DNA of 64,000 nucleotides from Ricinus communis (taxonomy: Eukaryota > Streptophyta > Magnoliopsida > Malpighiales > Euphorbiaceae). Below, piece by piece: positions 34,919-45,826 of this stretch. Position 1 is the stretch's first letter; the number at the start of each line of letters is the position of its first letter. The notes under the pieces were generated by a model, which was not told the origin of the DNA, ran no database searches, and saw only the letters and a list, made by a program, of their open reading frames with translations. The stretch is from positions 15,941,582 through 16,005,581 of the forward strand of contig NC_063262.1 of NCBI RefSeq assembly GCF_019578655.1. The letters are read 5' to 3'. The position numbers and the translations under genes were made by a program.

Positions 34919-36505
34919 ATGACCAGGAGATCTAATCCTGTTCTAGTAGACCCTCTACTAGAACTAGAGCAATCTCTCAAGCAGTTGAGGAAGTAGTTCA
35001 ATGTAGAGGAGGAAGAGATTCAGGTTGGGAAAACCGTAGATGAGAGTGAACTAGAAAACACTACAGTAAAGATGGCAGACACCAATGACAACAATGAGAA
35101 TAACTAGACGATGTATGATTTTATGAGACCATCACTGGAGAGGACGCGAACATGCATTACGAGACCGGCTGTCGCTGCTAATAATTTTGAAATAAAGCCT
35201 AATGTGATTCAGATGGTGCAGCAAACGATTCAGTTTGGAGGCTTACTAGATGAGGATCCTAATGCGCATACAACAAGTTTCTTGGAGATTTGTGATACCT
35301 TCAAGATTAATGGGACAACAGACGATGAAATTCATCTCCGCTTGTTTCCATTTTCTTTGAGGAATAGAGAAAGTGGTGGCTATAATTACTACCTCTAAAC
35401 ACTATCACTACTTGGGACTCTTTGGCAAAAAGAATTCTATGCAAGTACTTTCCGCCCTCTAAAAATGCTAAACTTAGAAATGACATATCTTCTTTTTTGC
35501 AGTTGGACGATGAGTCGATGTACGACACTTGGGACAGATACAAGGACCTACTTAGATGCTGCCCACACCATGGACTACCAATTTGGTTATAGGTACAAAC
35601 TTCTTATAATGGTTTAAATTTGGCTACTAAGCAGATGTTAGATGCAGCTGCAGGTGGTTCTTTAAGCAGCAAGACACCAGAGCAAGCCCAAAGCTTGATA
35701 GAGGAGATGGCCACAAACAATTACCAGTGGCAAACTGTTAGGAGCAAGACAGGGTGTTAGGGGAGTGTACACTAGTTGGATGCCATTGCAGCCTTAGTGG
35801 CTCAAGTGGAGGTGTTATCCAAGAAGATTGATCAACTTGTCCAATCAGCTCAAGCAGGTTGTGAGTTTTATGGTGGCACGCATTACATTAGCAACTGTAT
35901 ATCGGGAGGTATGTTTGCTTCCTCTTCTTCATCAAACCATGAACAGGTGAACTATGTAGGGAGTCAGCCTAGGTAGCAGAATAATTTGTAGAGCAACACC
36001 TATACTCCAGGATTGAGAAACCATCCGAACTTTGGATGGAGGAACAATAACAACCAGGGGCCATTGGGATTTCAACGACTACATCAGTAGCCGCAACAAT
36101 CTATTCTTCCACCTCAGTCTCCTTAGACTCAAGAGAAAAGTCTAACTTAGAGGAGTTGATGATGAAGTTTGTGTCCACTTCAAAGACCAGATTGTTGCAG
36201 ACAAATGCAACTCTTAGAAATCAGCACTCCATTCAGAACTTGGAGAATCAGATAGGCCAGATTTCTAAGATGATGGTTGAGAGGCAGCCAAGGACTTTGC
36301 CCATTAATACGGAGTCCAACCCGAGAGAGCACGTAAAGGCTATCATTTTGCAATCAGGTAAGCAACTATCTAGTTCTATTCCTATTCCTGATGATGATGA
36401 TGATGTTGTGCAGGTAGATCCTTATAGGAAAGATGGGGATAGCAAGATGATGGAGCCAGAGAAGGTAGAGGGCAAGAAAAAGAGTCCTTTGAGGGAATAC
36501 TAGCC
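34919..36505 (+). pseudogene. Athila gag (element E)
   Basis: The ATG at 34919 begins MTRRSNPVLVDPLLELEQSL, equivalent to the gag start of element B, but reaches a TAG after about 22 codons. The capsid block at 35111-35398 is readable: MYDFMRPSLERTRT, VIQMVQQTIQFGGLLDEDPN, ICDTFKINGTTDDEIHLRLF. A knuckle remnant CEFYGGTHYISNC (35.86 kb) has Tyr where the second Cys should be. A coiled-coil-like part with HSIQNLENQIGQISKMM and REHVKAIILQSGK follows (36156-36503). Many stops are TAG where relatives have CAG. Confidence 0.8.
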
Positions 36506-36734
36506 CCCAATCCCATATTCTGCCAGGTTGAAGTAAGAGAAAGTCGATCAGCAGTTCGGTAAGTTTCTTGACTTGTTTAAATAACTACGAAATAACTTGC
36601 CTTTTGTTGAAGCTATTTCGCAAAGGCCTAGGTATGTGAAGTTCTTAAAAGAGATCCTTAGCAACAAGAGGAAGTTAGAGGACTTGGCAATCGTGACTCT
36701 AAATGAGGAATGTTCGGCTATACTTTAGAACAAA

Positions 36735-37073
36735 TTGCTAGAGAAGAAGCGTGATCCAGGGAGTTTTACTGTCCCTTGTGTGATTGATGATTTGAAAATT
36801 AGCAATGCTTTAGCTGACTTAGGAGCAAGCATTAATTTAATTTTGTATAATTTACTTACTAAGTTGGGTCTGGGTGAGACTAAACCTACTAGGATGAGCA
36901 GACAGTTAGCAGATATGACTATTAAGTATCCTAGGGGTATTGTAGAGGATGTACTTGTTAAGGTTGTCAAACTTATATTTGCTATTGACTTTGTGATCAT
37001 GGACATGAATGGTGAGAGTAATGTACCTCTGATTCTAAGTCGACCTTTCCTTGCAACGTCTAGGGCTATTTAG
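36735..37073 (+). pseudogene. Athila retropepsin (element E)
   Basis: The frame reads GSFTVPCVIDDLKISNALAD, then DLGASINLILYNLLTKLGLG with the D-L-G-A-S active-site motif, then [18 protein letters not shown] and [16 protein letters not shown]. This is the complete Athila protease core, with Ser in place of the usual Gly in 'LILGRPFL'. It lies in the same frame as the preceding gag C-terminal part, as expected of a gag-pro fusion. A 36505-36735 linker has stops. Confidence 0.8.
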
Positions 37074-37619
37074 ATGTTTGTGATGGAAAGCTTGAACTTA
37101 GTGTAAGGGATGAAACTGTCACTTTTGATTTGAACAGTTCTATGAGATAGTCCTTAGATCATGATGATACTATGTTTTCTATTGATGTACTTGATGATGT
37201 TATTGATACACAGTTTCAGGAGATATTGTTGGATGATCCTTTACAACTTGCCTTGCAGGCAGAGGATGAGCATGAGCTATCCAATGAGAGTGTGTTGGAG
37301 TAGCTTGCATTCTTGTTAACTAATGAACCAAGTAAGAACACTGATAAGTTTATTGAGATTGACAGAGTAGGTGTGCAAAAATTGAGGCCATCACTTGAGG
37401 AACCACCAGTCTTTCAGTTGAAAGAGCTCCCAAAGCATCTCAACTATGCATATCTAGATTAGGACAAAAGGTTGCCTATCATTCTAGCAGCGGACTTAAC
37501 ACCCGAAGAGAGGGAGATGACTTTGGAAAACTACTGACATTCCTAGGATTAGTCCTAGCTATTGCTCACACAAGATCCTTATGGAAGATAGTTACAAGCC
37601 AGTGGTGCAACCATAGCAC

Positions 37620-38890
37620 AGACTGAACCCGAACATGAAGGAAGTGGTTAAATGGGAGGTAATTAAACTTCTTGATGCAGGTTTGATTTACCCTATCTTT
37701 GATAGTTCCTGGGTTAGTCCTATGCAAGTGGTTCCTAAGAAGGGAGGTATGACTATGGTTAAAAATGAGAAGGACGAGCTTATACCGACTAGAACGGTAA
37801 TAGACTTTCGAGTGTGCATAGATTATAGGAGGCTAAATGATGCCACTCGAAATGACCATTTTTCCCTTCCTTTTATTGATCAAATGTTGGAAAGGTTGTC
37901 TAAGCATATGTTTTATTGTTTCTAGATGGTTTTTCAGGTTACTTCCAGATTCCTATTGCACTTGAGGACCAAGAGAAGACAACCTTTAATTGCCCATATG
38001 GTACATTTTCTTATAGGAGGATGCCATTCGAATTGTGCAATGCACCTGTGACTTTTCAAAGGTGTATGATGATGATCTTCCATGACATGATTGAGGAGTC
38101 CATGGAGGTCTTTATAGATGATTTTTCTGTATTTGGTAACTCTTTCACTCACTGTTTGCATAATCTAGAATGCATGCTTGAGCGTTGTGTAGATGCTAAC
38201 CTAGTCCTTAATTGGGAAAAGTATCATTTTATTGTTAGGGAAGGTATAGTGTTGGGGCATAAAATTTTGCATGAGGGGATGGAGGTCGATAGGGCCAAGG
38301 TGGATACTATTGTTAAATTACCCCCACCTAGTTCAATTAAGGTTGTTAGGAGCTTCTTAGGTCATGCAAGTTTCTATAGGAGGTTCATTAAGGACTTCTC
38401 TAAGATTGCTAGACCTTTAACTCAATTACTTGTAAAGGATGTACCTTTTGTATTTTCTGATGATTGTTTGCAGGCTTTCTAGTTGTTGAAGGAGAAACTA
38501 ACCATAGCCTCGCTTATGGTTTCACCTAATTGGGAGCTGCCATTTCAGCTTATGTGCGGTGCTAGTGATTTTTTGCAGTTGGAGCTGTTTTAAGACAGAG
38601 GAGAGGTAAGAAGTTCCAACCAATCTACTATGCTAGCCAGAGATTGACTGATGCCCACGAGCACTACACCACCACTTAAAAGGAGCTTCTAGTTGTTGTT
38701 TTTGCATTTGACAAGTTTGGATCTTATTTGGTACTATCAAAGACAGTGGTCTACACGGACCATTCCGCACTTAGGTACTTATTCAGTAAGAATGATGCAA
38801 TTGGATTCTATTGTTATAGGAGTTCGATATTGGGATAAGAAAGGTGCTGAGAACTTGGCAGCAGACCACCTTTCTAGGCTAGAAAACCCG
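37620..38890 (+). pseudogene. Athila reverse transcriptase-RNase H (element E)
   Basis: 37635-37925 gives MKEVVKWEVIKLLDAGLIYP, SSWVSPMQVVPKKGGM and VCIDYRRLNDATRNDHFSLP. After a one-base shift at about 37920, the frame 37916-38482 gives DGFSGYFQIPIALEDQEKTT, CNAPVTFQRCMM, EESMEVFIDDFSVFG (FIDD in place of YxDD), NWEKYHFIV and [18 protein letters not shown]. The RNase H part (38.5-38.86 kb) is shifted and lacks a short segment after YLFSKNDA. It aligns block for block with element B at 21.7-23.2 kb but is much better preserved. Confidence 0.85.
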
Positions 38891-40260
38891 ACTTTGGAGG
38901 CACTTGATGAGAGGGCGATTGATAATAATTTTCCGGATGAGTTCTTATGCTCAGTTCAGGTTAATTATGATATCCCTTGGTTTTCTGATTCTGCAAACTA
39001 TTTGGTTGCCAAAGTCCTTCCAAAAGGTATGACATTTCAGCCAAAGAAGAAGTTTTTTTTGAATTGAAATACTACATTTGGGAGGACCCTTTCTTGTTTA
39101 GAGTTTGTGTAGATTAGGTTATTCGGCAATGTGTACATAGGAAGAAGATCCTTCAGATTTTGAGGCATTGCCATGAAGGACCAACAAGAGGTCATTAAGC
39201 TGCAAATCACATAGCTAGGAAGCTGCTAGACTCTGGATTCTTCTAGCCGATGATCTTTAAGGATGCTAGAGCATTTGTTCAGGTTTATGATGCATGCTAA
39301 AGATCAAGTAACATCTCTGGTCGTGATGAGATGCTCTAAACGAGCATTCAAGTTGTTGAGATTTTTTATGTTTAGAGCATCGACTTCATGGGATTCTTTC
39401 CTTCTTCCTATGGTATTAAATACATCTTGGTTGTTGTTGTGTACTTTTCTAAGTGGCTAGAAGCACAAGCTTTTCCCACTGATGATGCTAGGGTAGTTAC
39501 GAGGTTCCTTAAAAGACTATTTGCTAGGTTTAGGACACCTAGGGCTCTTATTAGTGACAGGGGGACACATTTTTGTAATGCCCAGTTAGAAAAGGTGCTT
39601 AAATGCTATGGTGTATCACACAGGTTTTCTACACCCTATCACCCACAAACCAATGGGCAAGTGGAGGTTACTAATAGGGGTTTGAAATGGATTTTAGAGA
39701 AATCTGTAGGAATGAGTAGGAAGGATTGGGCGGAGAAGCTAGATGATGCTTTGTGGGCATTTAGGACGGCCTATCATACTTCAACTAGTTTTACACCATA
39801 TAGGCTAGTTTATGGGAAAGTGTGGCATTTGCTTGTTGAACTTGAGCATAAAGCATTGTGGGCTTTTAAAACTTGCGATTTTAATGTTGATGCAGGTAAA
39901 CATAGACAGTGGCAGCCTAATGAGTTGGATGAGTGGCGCAATCAAGCATGTGAAAACTCCTTAATCTACAAGGAGCATACCAAGAAGTGGCATGACAAGA
40001 GGCTAAGGAGCACCAAAGAGTTCCAAGTTGGGGATAGTGTGTTTTTGTATAACTTACGACTCCGACTCTTTCCTAGGAAGCTAAAGAGCCATTGGTCATG
40101 ACTGTTCACCGTCCAACAAGTTTTTTTGTATGGTACAGTGGAGTTGCACCATCCAGAGAAGGGAAACTTCAAGGTCAATGGGCATAGGTTGAAGCATTAT
40201 TATGGTGATTCATTGGAGCTCGAGGAGCGAGTCAACCTTGAATTGCATCAACAAGAGTAG
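38860..40260 (+). pseudogene. Athila integrase (element E)
   Basis: The linker ENLAADHLSRLENPTLEALD (38.85 kb) leads into a degraded zinc region (39.1-39.3 kb, C-H motif lost). The frame 39388-40260 is open except for one TGA at 40099: YFSKWLEAQAFPTDDARVVT, RALISDRGTHFCN (second catalytic Asp), FSTPYHPQTNGQVEVTNRGL (catalytic Glu), LDDALWAFRTAYHTSTSF, then a C-terminal part KKWHDKRL, FLYNLRLRLFPRKLKSHW and GHRLKHYYGDSLELEERVNL. The first Asp block GIDFMGFFPSSYG is just upstream in the same region. This is the best preserved Athila integrase in the window after element H. Confidence 0.85.
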
Positions 40261-40289
40261 CTCAAGCATTATGAGTCCAGCTAAATGAC

Positions 40290-40735
40290 TCGAGATAAAA
40301 AGAAGCGCTTTTGGGAGGCACCCCAACTTTTATTTTATGTTTTTGACATTTTGATCATTGGTTTTGGAACATTTTCTTAGTTTTAGTCTTCATTTTTTTA
40401 GTTTTATATGCCATTTGAGTGTTTTGAGATATGTGGAAAGTAACTTGGATGTTTAATTGTTGAAAATTATAGGAAATTGCTCGTGAAAAAGTGCTGGAAA
40501 TGAATTATGGATTTCAGCACGGTTTGGTTCTAGGCTGTGCTGATCAACATGCCCAGTCCCACAACACGTGTAATTCTCAAAAATCGTGCTGAATTCTTTT
40601 CTTTTCTCAACACGGTGTGGATGCCTTTAACATGGCCATGTTGACAGGGTGTGCTGAACTACCCAAACTATGCTGATGCTACGCAGAGTTAGATTAAGGA
40701 TTTGCCACAGAGGCAGTTGGCCTAGGGGGACAGGA
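40290..40735 (+). other. Post-integrase region of element E with U3-like motifs
   Basis: Starts with KKKRFWEAPQ, the short basic tail found after integrase in these elements. At 40505-40690 it has CAGCACGGTTTGG, GCTGTGCTGATC, CAACACGGTGTGG and CATGGCCATGTTGA motifs, in the same place as the internal promoter module of element B. No TATA box as clear as that of B is visible, and the ORF-1-like gene expected next is deleted apart from its end. Confidence 0.45.
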
Positions 40736-40739
40736 TAGA

Positions 40740-40896
40740 GGCAGCCTTGCAGCAGCCTAGGATGGATGATTTTGACTTCGCTAACTTTCACGAGTATTTT
40801 CCACCTCCAGCAGCCGATGATGCACCTCCTTCAATACAACCACCACCACCACCAGCCAAGGCACCACCACTGCCACCAGCCCAGCAGGATGAGTAG
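40740..40896 (+). pseudogene. Proline-rich C-terminal remnant of the 3' ORF (element E)
   Basis: The + strand reads IEAALQQPRMDDFDFANFHE, then YFPPPAADDAPPSIQ and PPPPPAKAPPLPPAQQDE and a stop at about 40895. A stop sits just upstream in frame. It follows the U3-like segment and precedes the 3' untranslated region, so it is probably the C-terminal end of an ORF-1/envelope-position gene whose body is deleted. Confidence 0.4.
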
Positions 40897-41226
40897 GGCA
40901 GTATTTCTTCATATTTATGTCTTTTCCTTTTTGTACTTATTATGTTGCTTCCCAACTCCTTTACACATTGCAGACAATGTATCCTTCAAGTGTGGGGTGT
41001 GTAAGCCGTTGTCTTGGCTTTTTTTTATGATTTCCATTTGTTGTTTATTGTATTATTGATGATGTATATATTTAGGATACTTAGGATGTCTATTAGCTTT
41101 TTGTTTGTCTTTGAAAGATTGATAGTTATGATTATGAGCATGTGATTTTTCCTCATTTTTTATTGCTTTTGGAATCTTATTGAGCAATTTTTAGTTTATC
41201 ATAACGACTGGGTTAAACGAGTGTTA
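40897..41226 (+). other. 3' untranslated region of element E, truncated
   Basis: No gene. CCTTCAAGTGTGGGGTG at 40983-40999 is the polypurine-like tract seen just after the last ORF in the sibling elements. The region stops at 41226, where the reversed 3' LTR of element D begins, so the true polypurine tract and 3' LTR of E are missing. Confidence 0.6.
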
Positions 41227-42615
41227 TGATGGGCTACTGATGCAACCTACACCTAAGGTAGTGAACCTATCGATGCGGCCTAGCACTAGTGAGTATCAAG
41301 GTCGTATCCCTGGAGATCGGGTGAACTTAAAGTTACTACTGTTTGTTATGTTATCTAATCTGAAATAAAGTTTGAGAAGTTGAAATTACTTAACTAATGA
41401 TTATGAATGTAAATAAATGAATGAACAGCAACTGACAGTCAAAAGACAACCATAATAAAAGAAGCAAACCCGAAGGGGACCTAAGTGATGGAATTCTAAG
41501 GTTGATTTTATAAATTACCAATCTTGCTACCCGTGCCTAAATCCTACATCGAACTCGGCTCCTCTCTCGAGCTCACCAAGCTCCTAAACCTACACTAACC
41601 TAATGGAATCTCTTCTTATCAGATTATCACATATTAGAATTAAGCGTGATTTAGATTTATTAAGAGTTGTTAATTCTTAATCAGGCGAGTGAATTAACCT
41701 TATCTCTAAGTGTTAACTACTAGTTCTTACTATTTAATTTCCAGTTGTAACAAGCATTTCTCAATGTCAAGAAACAACCCAAAAGACAATTAATTCAACG
41801 TCTCAAATTAACTAAATCAAACTTTATTACTAAACAGCAAGAAGATTACAAGAATGGCAAATAAAAATCTAACAGTTAAGCACAATCCATCAACAAAGGT
41901 GAATCCCAATGGGTTCGACAGCCCTAGCTACTCATAATGAAAGAAACAATACAAAAGGAAATAAATAACAGAAAAGGAAATGGAACATGTAACCCCTCTT
42001 CTCTCGAATCGGAGTGGAAATGTCACAAGTGCCAACTCTGAAACCAGCCTCAAGTATGGATCTCGAATGTCTCGGTCAATCGTCTAGAACCTTCAATCCT
42101 TGCTTGAATCCCCCAAATCAATCCTTTGAACTGACGTTAATCTTCCAAAATGTCAATAACAGAGGTGCAGAAGTGAGGGGTCGCGCGCATAGAGAAGTTC
42201 AGAAATCAAAAGTAGAACCCTGTCTCATTTTACGTGCGCCTACTTATAGGCAGAAGTGCCCTAGCCCGTGCCATGGCCCGTGCAAATATGCACAGCCCGT
42301 GCAACAGCCCATGCCAATATGCACGGCCTGTGCAGGGAGGCCGTGCAAATGTGCATGGCCATGCAATTGCCCGTGTAAAGGCCTCGAATTGCGCGCTAAT
42401 CAAGGAATCGACTCTGGCAAACATCTAATATGCGTAAATCATCCATATAGTTTGGTTTCTACTCGGAAATCAATCAATTTTCCATCAATGAGTCTGAAAA
42501 CCTAAAGAACTCAGAAACATACCAAAGTGCGATCAAACAGGAATAAATATGACTCAAATACACGAATAAACGATTAATAAACAATCAATAAATATGCATA
42601 GAATCATCTACATCA
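41227..42615 (-). repeat. 3' LTR of element D
   Basis: On the + strand it runs from TGATGGGCTACTGATGCAAC to ATCTACATCA, so on the minus strand the LTR starts TGATGTAGATGATTC and ends GTAGCCCATCA (1389 bp). A TATA-like TATAAGTAGG is at about 42237-42247 (minus). U3 is packed with GCACGGCC, GCCCGTGC and ATGCACGG motifs (42262-42385). Because the LTR is complete at its outer end, D most likely inserted into the 3' untranslated region of E. Confidence 0.8.
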
Positions 42616-44378
42616 AACTACCCCACACTTAAGCGTTTGCTTGTCCTCAAGCAATCAATAACTCACTCCTCAAACAGATACCAAATAACTCAATCAAATA
42701 CTTTGCAGGAGGTTAGCTCAAAACAAGTCTCAAAACTCCATGACGAATTTCCTTAAAATCTCCAAATCACTAAATCCTTGAGACAGAGAACAAAGTTAAT
42801 AAAGATGCTAAAATTAAAATGATAAACCATCCAAACTGAGAATTCAAGAACCATGCCTTACAAGATGTCACTCAAAAACACAAGTGTATATAGGTGAAAG
42901 AATATCGTCAAGCTCTCAACGCAAAAGTACAGAAAATGGTGCTTACCATAAGCTTGCTTATAGATCCGATCTCCACTATTGTGAAATAGTCAATAAATAT
43001 GATCAAGGGTCTTGAGCCAAGTTGTAATGGGGTTAAGGTAGGGCACGGAGAAATATGGAAAGTGAGCTGAAAGTTGCTGGAAAATTATGCAGGTAATGCA
43101 AGAATATAGCCGAGGATCAGATGCTATACCAAAATTGAACACTAAGTTGCTCTAAATATTTAAATATTTATATGCTCGAAATATTTATTTATTATTTTTT
43201 TTTTACTCCTGCAACAACAGATAATGCAGGATGAAGTAATACAATGCTCAATCAAAGTAGTAAAATGATATGTACCATTTGGATTGAAGGGAGCATCTAC
43301 GAAAAATCTAGTAACTTAGTGAGTATATGCAAATCGATACAAAATGAAATGCAGCATAAACGTACGTAATTCTAGCAATAATGGTAGAAAAAATGGTCGA
43401 ATGAATAGAAGTGATAAAATGAGTGTCAAAGGTAAATTACAATGAAAGAAAAAAGGCTAAGGCTCAAAATGGGTTCACTAAGGAAAAACAGGGTTAGGCT
43501 TTTAGCCAAATTGTGTAATTCCTAAATGCCCAAATCATCTCATGACTATAAAAAATTCATGTAATCTCAAAAGTCATCACAAAGCAAGTTCTAGAAGCAA
43601 AAATTCTGCACAATGCTCACTAATCATAAACAGAAAGAGCATAAAAGCCTCATCATTTCAGTGGGATAAAAATTGCATGAATTCTCAAACTAAAGTTTAA
43701 ACAATCAAACAATCTAATAAACATCAATATTAACAGTGTTCTATATCCGAGATAAAGTAAAATGAAAAAATTAAGAAAAAACACCAGTTTTACCTAGCTT
43801 GATTGAAATTAAGAGATTCGTTTATTGCCTTCTTTCAACAAGATTCGATAAAAAGCTATATGGGTATCCATTCAAAAGAGAAAAATTATTAACTACTTGA
43901 TTAAAACAAAACTCAAGATAAGGACAGTAAGAATGAATGGACTTAATCAATAAGAGAAATGAAAGCAAGATAAACATAGCAGAAACAAAATTGGTACCTG
44001 CACAAAAATAAGGTACCTACCCCACACTTGAGAAAAACATTATCCTCAGTGTGAACAAGGTAGGCAATCCAAAAAGAAATTAAATACGCACAAAGAAGCA
44101 AATTATGGGAGTCCACAAAAAAAGAACTAGAAAACTAAAAGATAAACAAGACAACAGAAAGAGATAAGAACTAGAAAGTCTACTGGATACTGCCCTTGAT
44201 GTATGCTTTAACACTCCAAAATATGTTAGTCCTTAAAATTACGTATAAGCATCGAGTAAGCTAACTCTTGCAAAACTCAAGAATAAACACATCCCAAGCA
44301 ACATCTAGTATTAAAATTAAATCTCCTCAAAATAAAACAAACTAAAAATAAACTGAAGTATCTAACTAAAAGAAATAA
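42616..44378 (-). other. Polypurine tract and 3' untranslated region of element D
   Basis: The polypurine tract (AAGTGTGGGGTAGTT on the minus strand, 42616-42630) and the stem-loop at 42636-42655 (ATTGCTT-GAGGAC-AAGCAAA) adjoin the LTR. The other end has a second CTCAAGTGTGGGGTAGG tract (about 44017-44033). The rest is AT-rich noncoding sequence collinear with the 3' end of element B (27.5-28.85 kb). Confidence 0.6.
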
Positions 44379-44466
44379 CTACATAAATAAAAAGATGTCT
44401 AAAAATTCAAAAGCATAAATAGATTTGGGAATGCCACCCGAAGGCGCTTCTTTTTGTTCGAGTCGT
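44379..44466 (-). pseudogene. Post-integrase remnant joined to the gag-protease frame (element D)
   Basis: The minus strand reads RRLEQKEAPSGGIPKSIYAF in a neighbouring frame. 'GGIPK/GGTP' tails follow integrase in these Athila-like elements (A2: HKKEALLGGTPIF). Its presence about 100 bp after the protease region shows that the whole RT-to-integrase region has been deleted from D. Confidence 0.5.
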
Positions 44467-45822
44467 CTAGCTAGATTCTGTAGCAGCATTCCTGTATCGC
44501 GAGCAAATTGAGAAGGTGGGCTTAAAGTAAGTTGGGGCTCGAGGCATATAAGCGCAATGAGAAGGTCTAATGTGTGCGGTAGATGACCAAGGAGGTGCTC
44601 TCCGCACCGATTTAGGATGCCCATTCATCCACTCTGAATTCCGGCTAAGTGACCTGTCAAAAACAAACTTGCAACTACGCTTCTCGGGTCTATCATAGCA
44701 CAAAGTCTCAAATTGATACAGGTTGTTTTCTTCAGATGAATAACACATATTAACAGGGAAAGAAACATGTATAGCATCATCCATTTGTAAATCCTGTGGT
44801 TGTTTATTACATGCAGGACCAATTCCATCAATACTACAAATGGCATGAACATGGTCGATGGAAGAACTATCAAATGGGGGTAAACTAAAAGTAACACAGT
44901 CATCTCCTACATTAAGTTCTAACTTCCCCTCAAATACGTCTATTTTAGCTCTAGCTGTGGCAAGGAAAGGTCTCCCCAAAATCAATGGTACACCATGCTC
45001 ATTATCCATATCCATAACCATAAAGTCCATAGGAAATATGAACTTATCTACCTTGACTAGCACATTCTCCATAATTCCCCTAGGAAGCTTAATAGAACAG
45101 TCAGCTAATTGAATGCACATCCTAGTGGATTTTGCCTCCCCCAAACCTAGCTTATTGAACAAATTAGTGGGCATGACATTTATGCTAGCCCCCAAATCAG
45201 CTAATGCATCATTAACACACAAATTACCTAAAGTGCAAGGAATAGTGAAACTCCCTAGATCGTGACGTTTCTCTGGCAACTTGCTCTGAAACACCGCTGA
45301 GCACTCCTCATTAAGCTGAACATAGGCTGCCTCCTCCAACTTCCTTTTTCTGCTAAGTATGTCCTTTAAGAACTTGGCATACTTCGGCATCTGCTCCAAT
45401 GCATCAATAAAAGGCAAGTTAATATGCGGTTGTCTAAAAATATCTAAAAACTTACTGAACTGCTCTTTCGCCTCTGCTTGTTTGACTCTAGTAGGATAAG
45501 GAATCTTAGGTTGATATTCCCTTACTAGAATTGATTTCACCTTTTGTCCCTCAGGTTCCCTAACCTTACTGCTCGCCTCAACCTGCACATCAATAGTGGA
45601 GTCGTAAAAAATAGGCTTAGAAGGAGCTGAAACTAACTTACACGAACGCAAAGTGATGGCCTTCACGTGCTCCCTCGAGTTAGACTCAATGGTGCTAGGG
45701 AGTGCTCCTTGCTGCCTCTCCGACAACATCTTAGAGATTTGGCCAATCTCGGTCTCCAAGTTCTGAATCGAGGCCTGCTGGTTCCTAAGTGCACTATCAG
45801 TTTGCTGGAACCTCATCTCCAT
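44467..45822 (-). CDS. Athila gag C-terminus fused to retropepsin (element D), 451 codons
   Basis: The longest open frame in the window. It starts MEMRFQQTDSALRNQQASIQ, with the gag coiled-coil NLETEIGQISKML and REHVKAITLRS. Next comes FSKFLDIFRQPHINLPFIDA, LEQMPKYAKFLKDILSRKRK, then protease with GSFTIPCTLG, ALADLGASINVMPTNLFNKL (intact D-L-G-A-S) and [18 protein letters not shown]. It lacks the gag N-terminus because the LTR of A2 replaces it at 45827. After protease it reads EKRSCKFVFDRS and a short unrelated tail to a stop at 44467. RT, RNase H and integrase are absent. The Met used is only the first one left after the junction, so it need not be a real start. Confidence 0.75.
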   Translation of the reverse strand: MEMRFQQTDSALRNQQASIQNLETEIGQISKMLSERQQGALPSTIESNSREHVKAITLRSCKLVSAPSKPIFYDSTIDVQVEASSKVREPEGQKVKSILVREYQPKIPYPTRVKQAEAKEQFSKFLDIFRQPHINLPFIDALEQMPKYAKFLKDILSRKRKLEEAAYVQLNEECSAVFQSKLPEKRHDLGSFTIPCTLGNLCVNDALADLGASINVMPTNLFNKLGLGEAKSTRMCIQLADCSIKLPRGIMENVLVKVDKFIFPMDFMVMDMDNEHGVPLILGRPFLATARAKIDVFEGKLELNVGDDCVTFSLPPFDSSSIDHVHAICSIDGIGPACNKQPQDLQMDDAIHVSFPVNMCYSSEENNLYQFETLCYDRPEKRSCKFVFDRSLSRNSEWMNGHPKSVRRAPPWSSTAHIRPSHCAYMPRAPTYFKPTFSICSRYRNAATESS

Positions 45823-45826
45823 AGAT

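Noticed and set aside
42230..42428. Two nearly coincident 64-codon frames on opposite strands
   Set aside because: Both arise from the palindromic GCACGGCC-type array in the U3 of LTR D and are of biased composition; neither is a gene.
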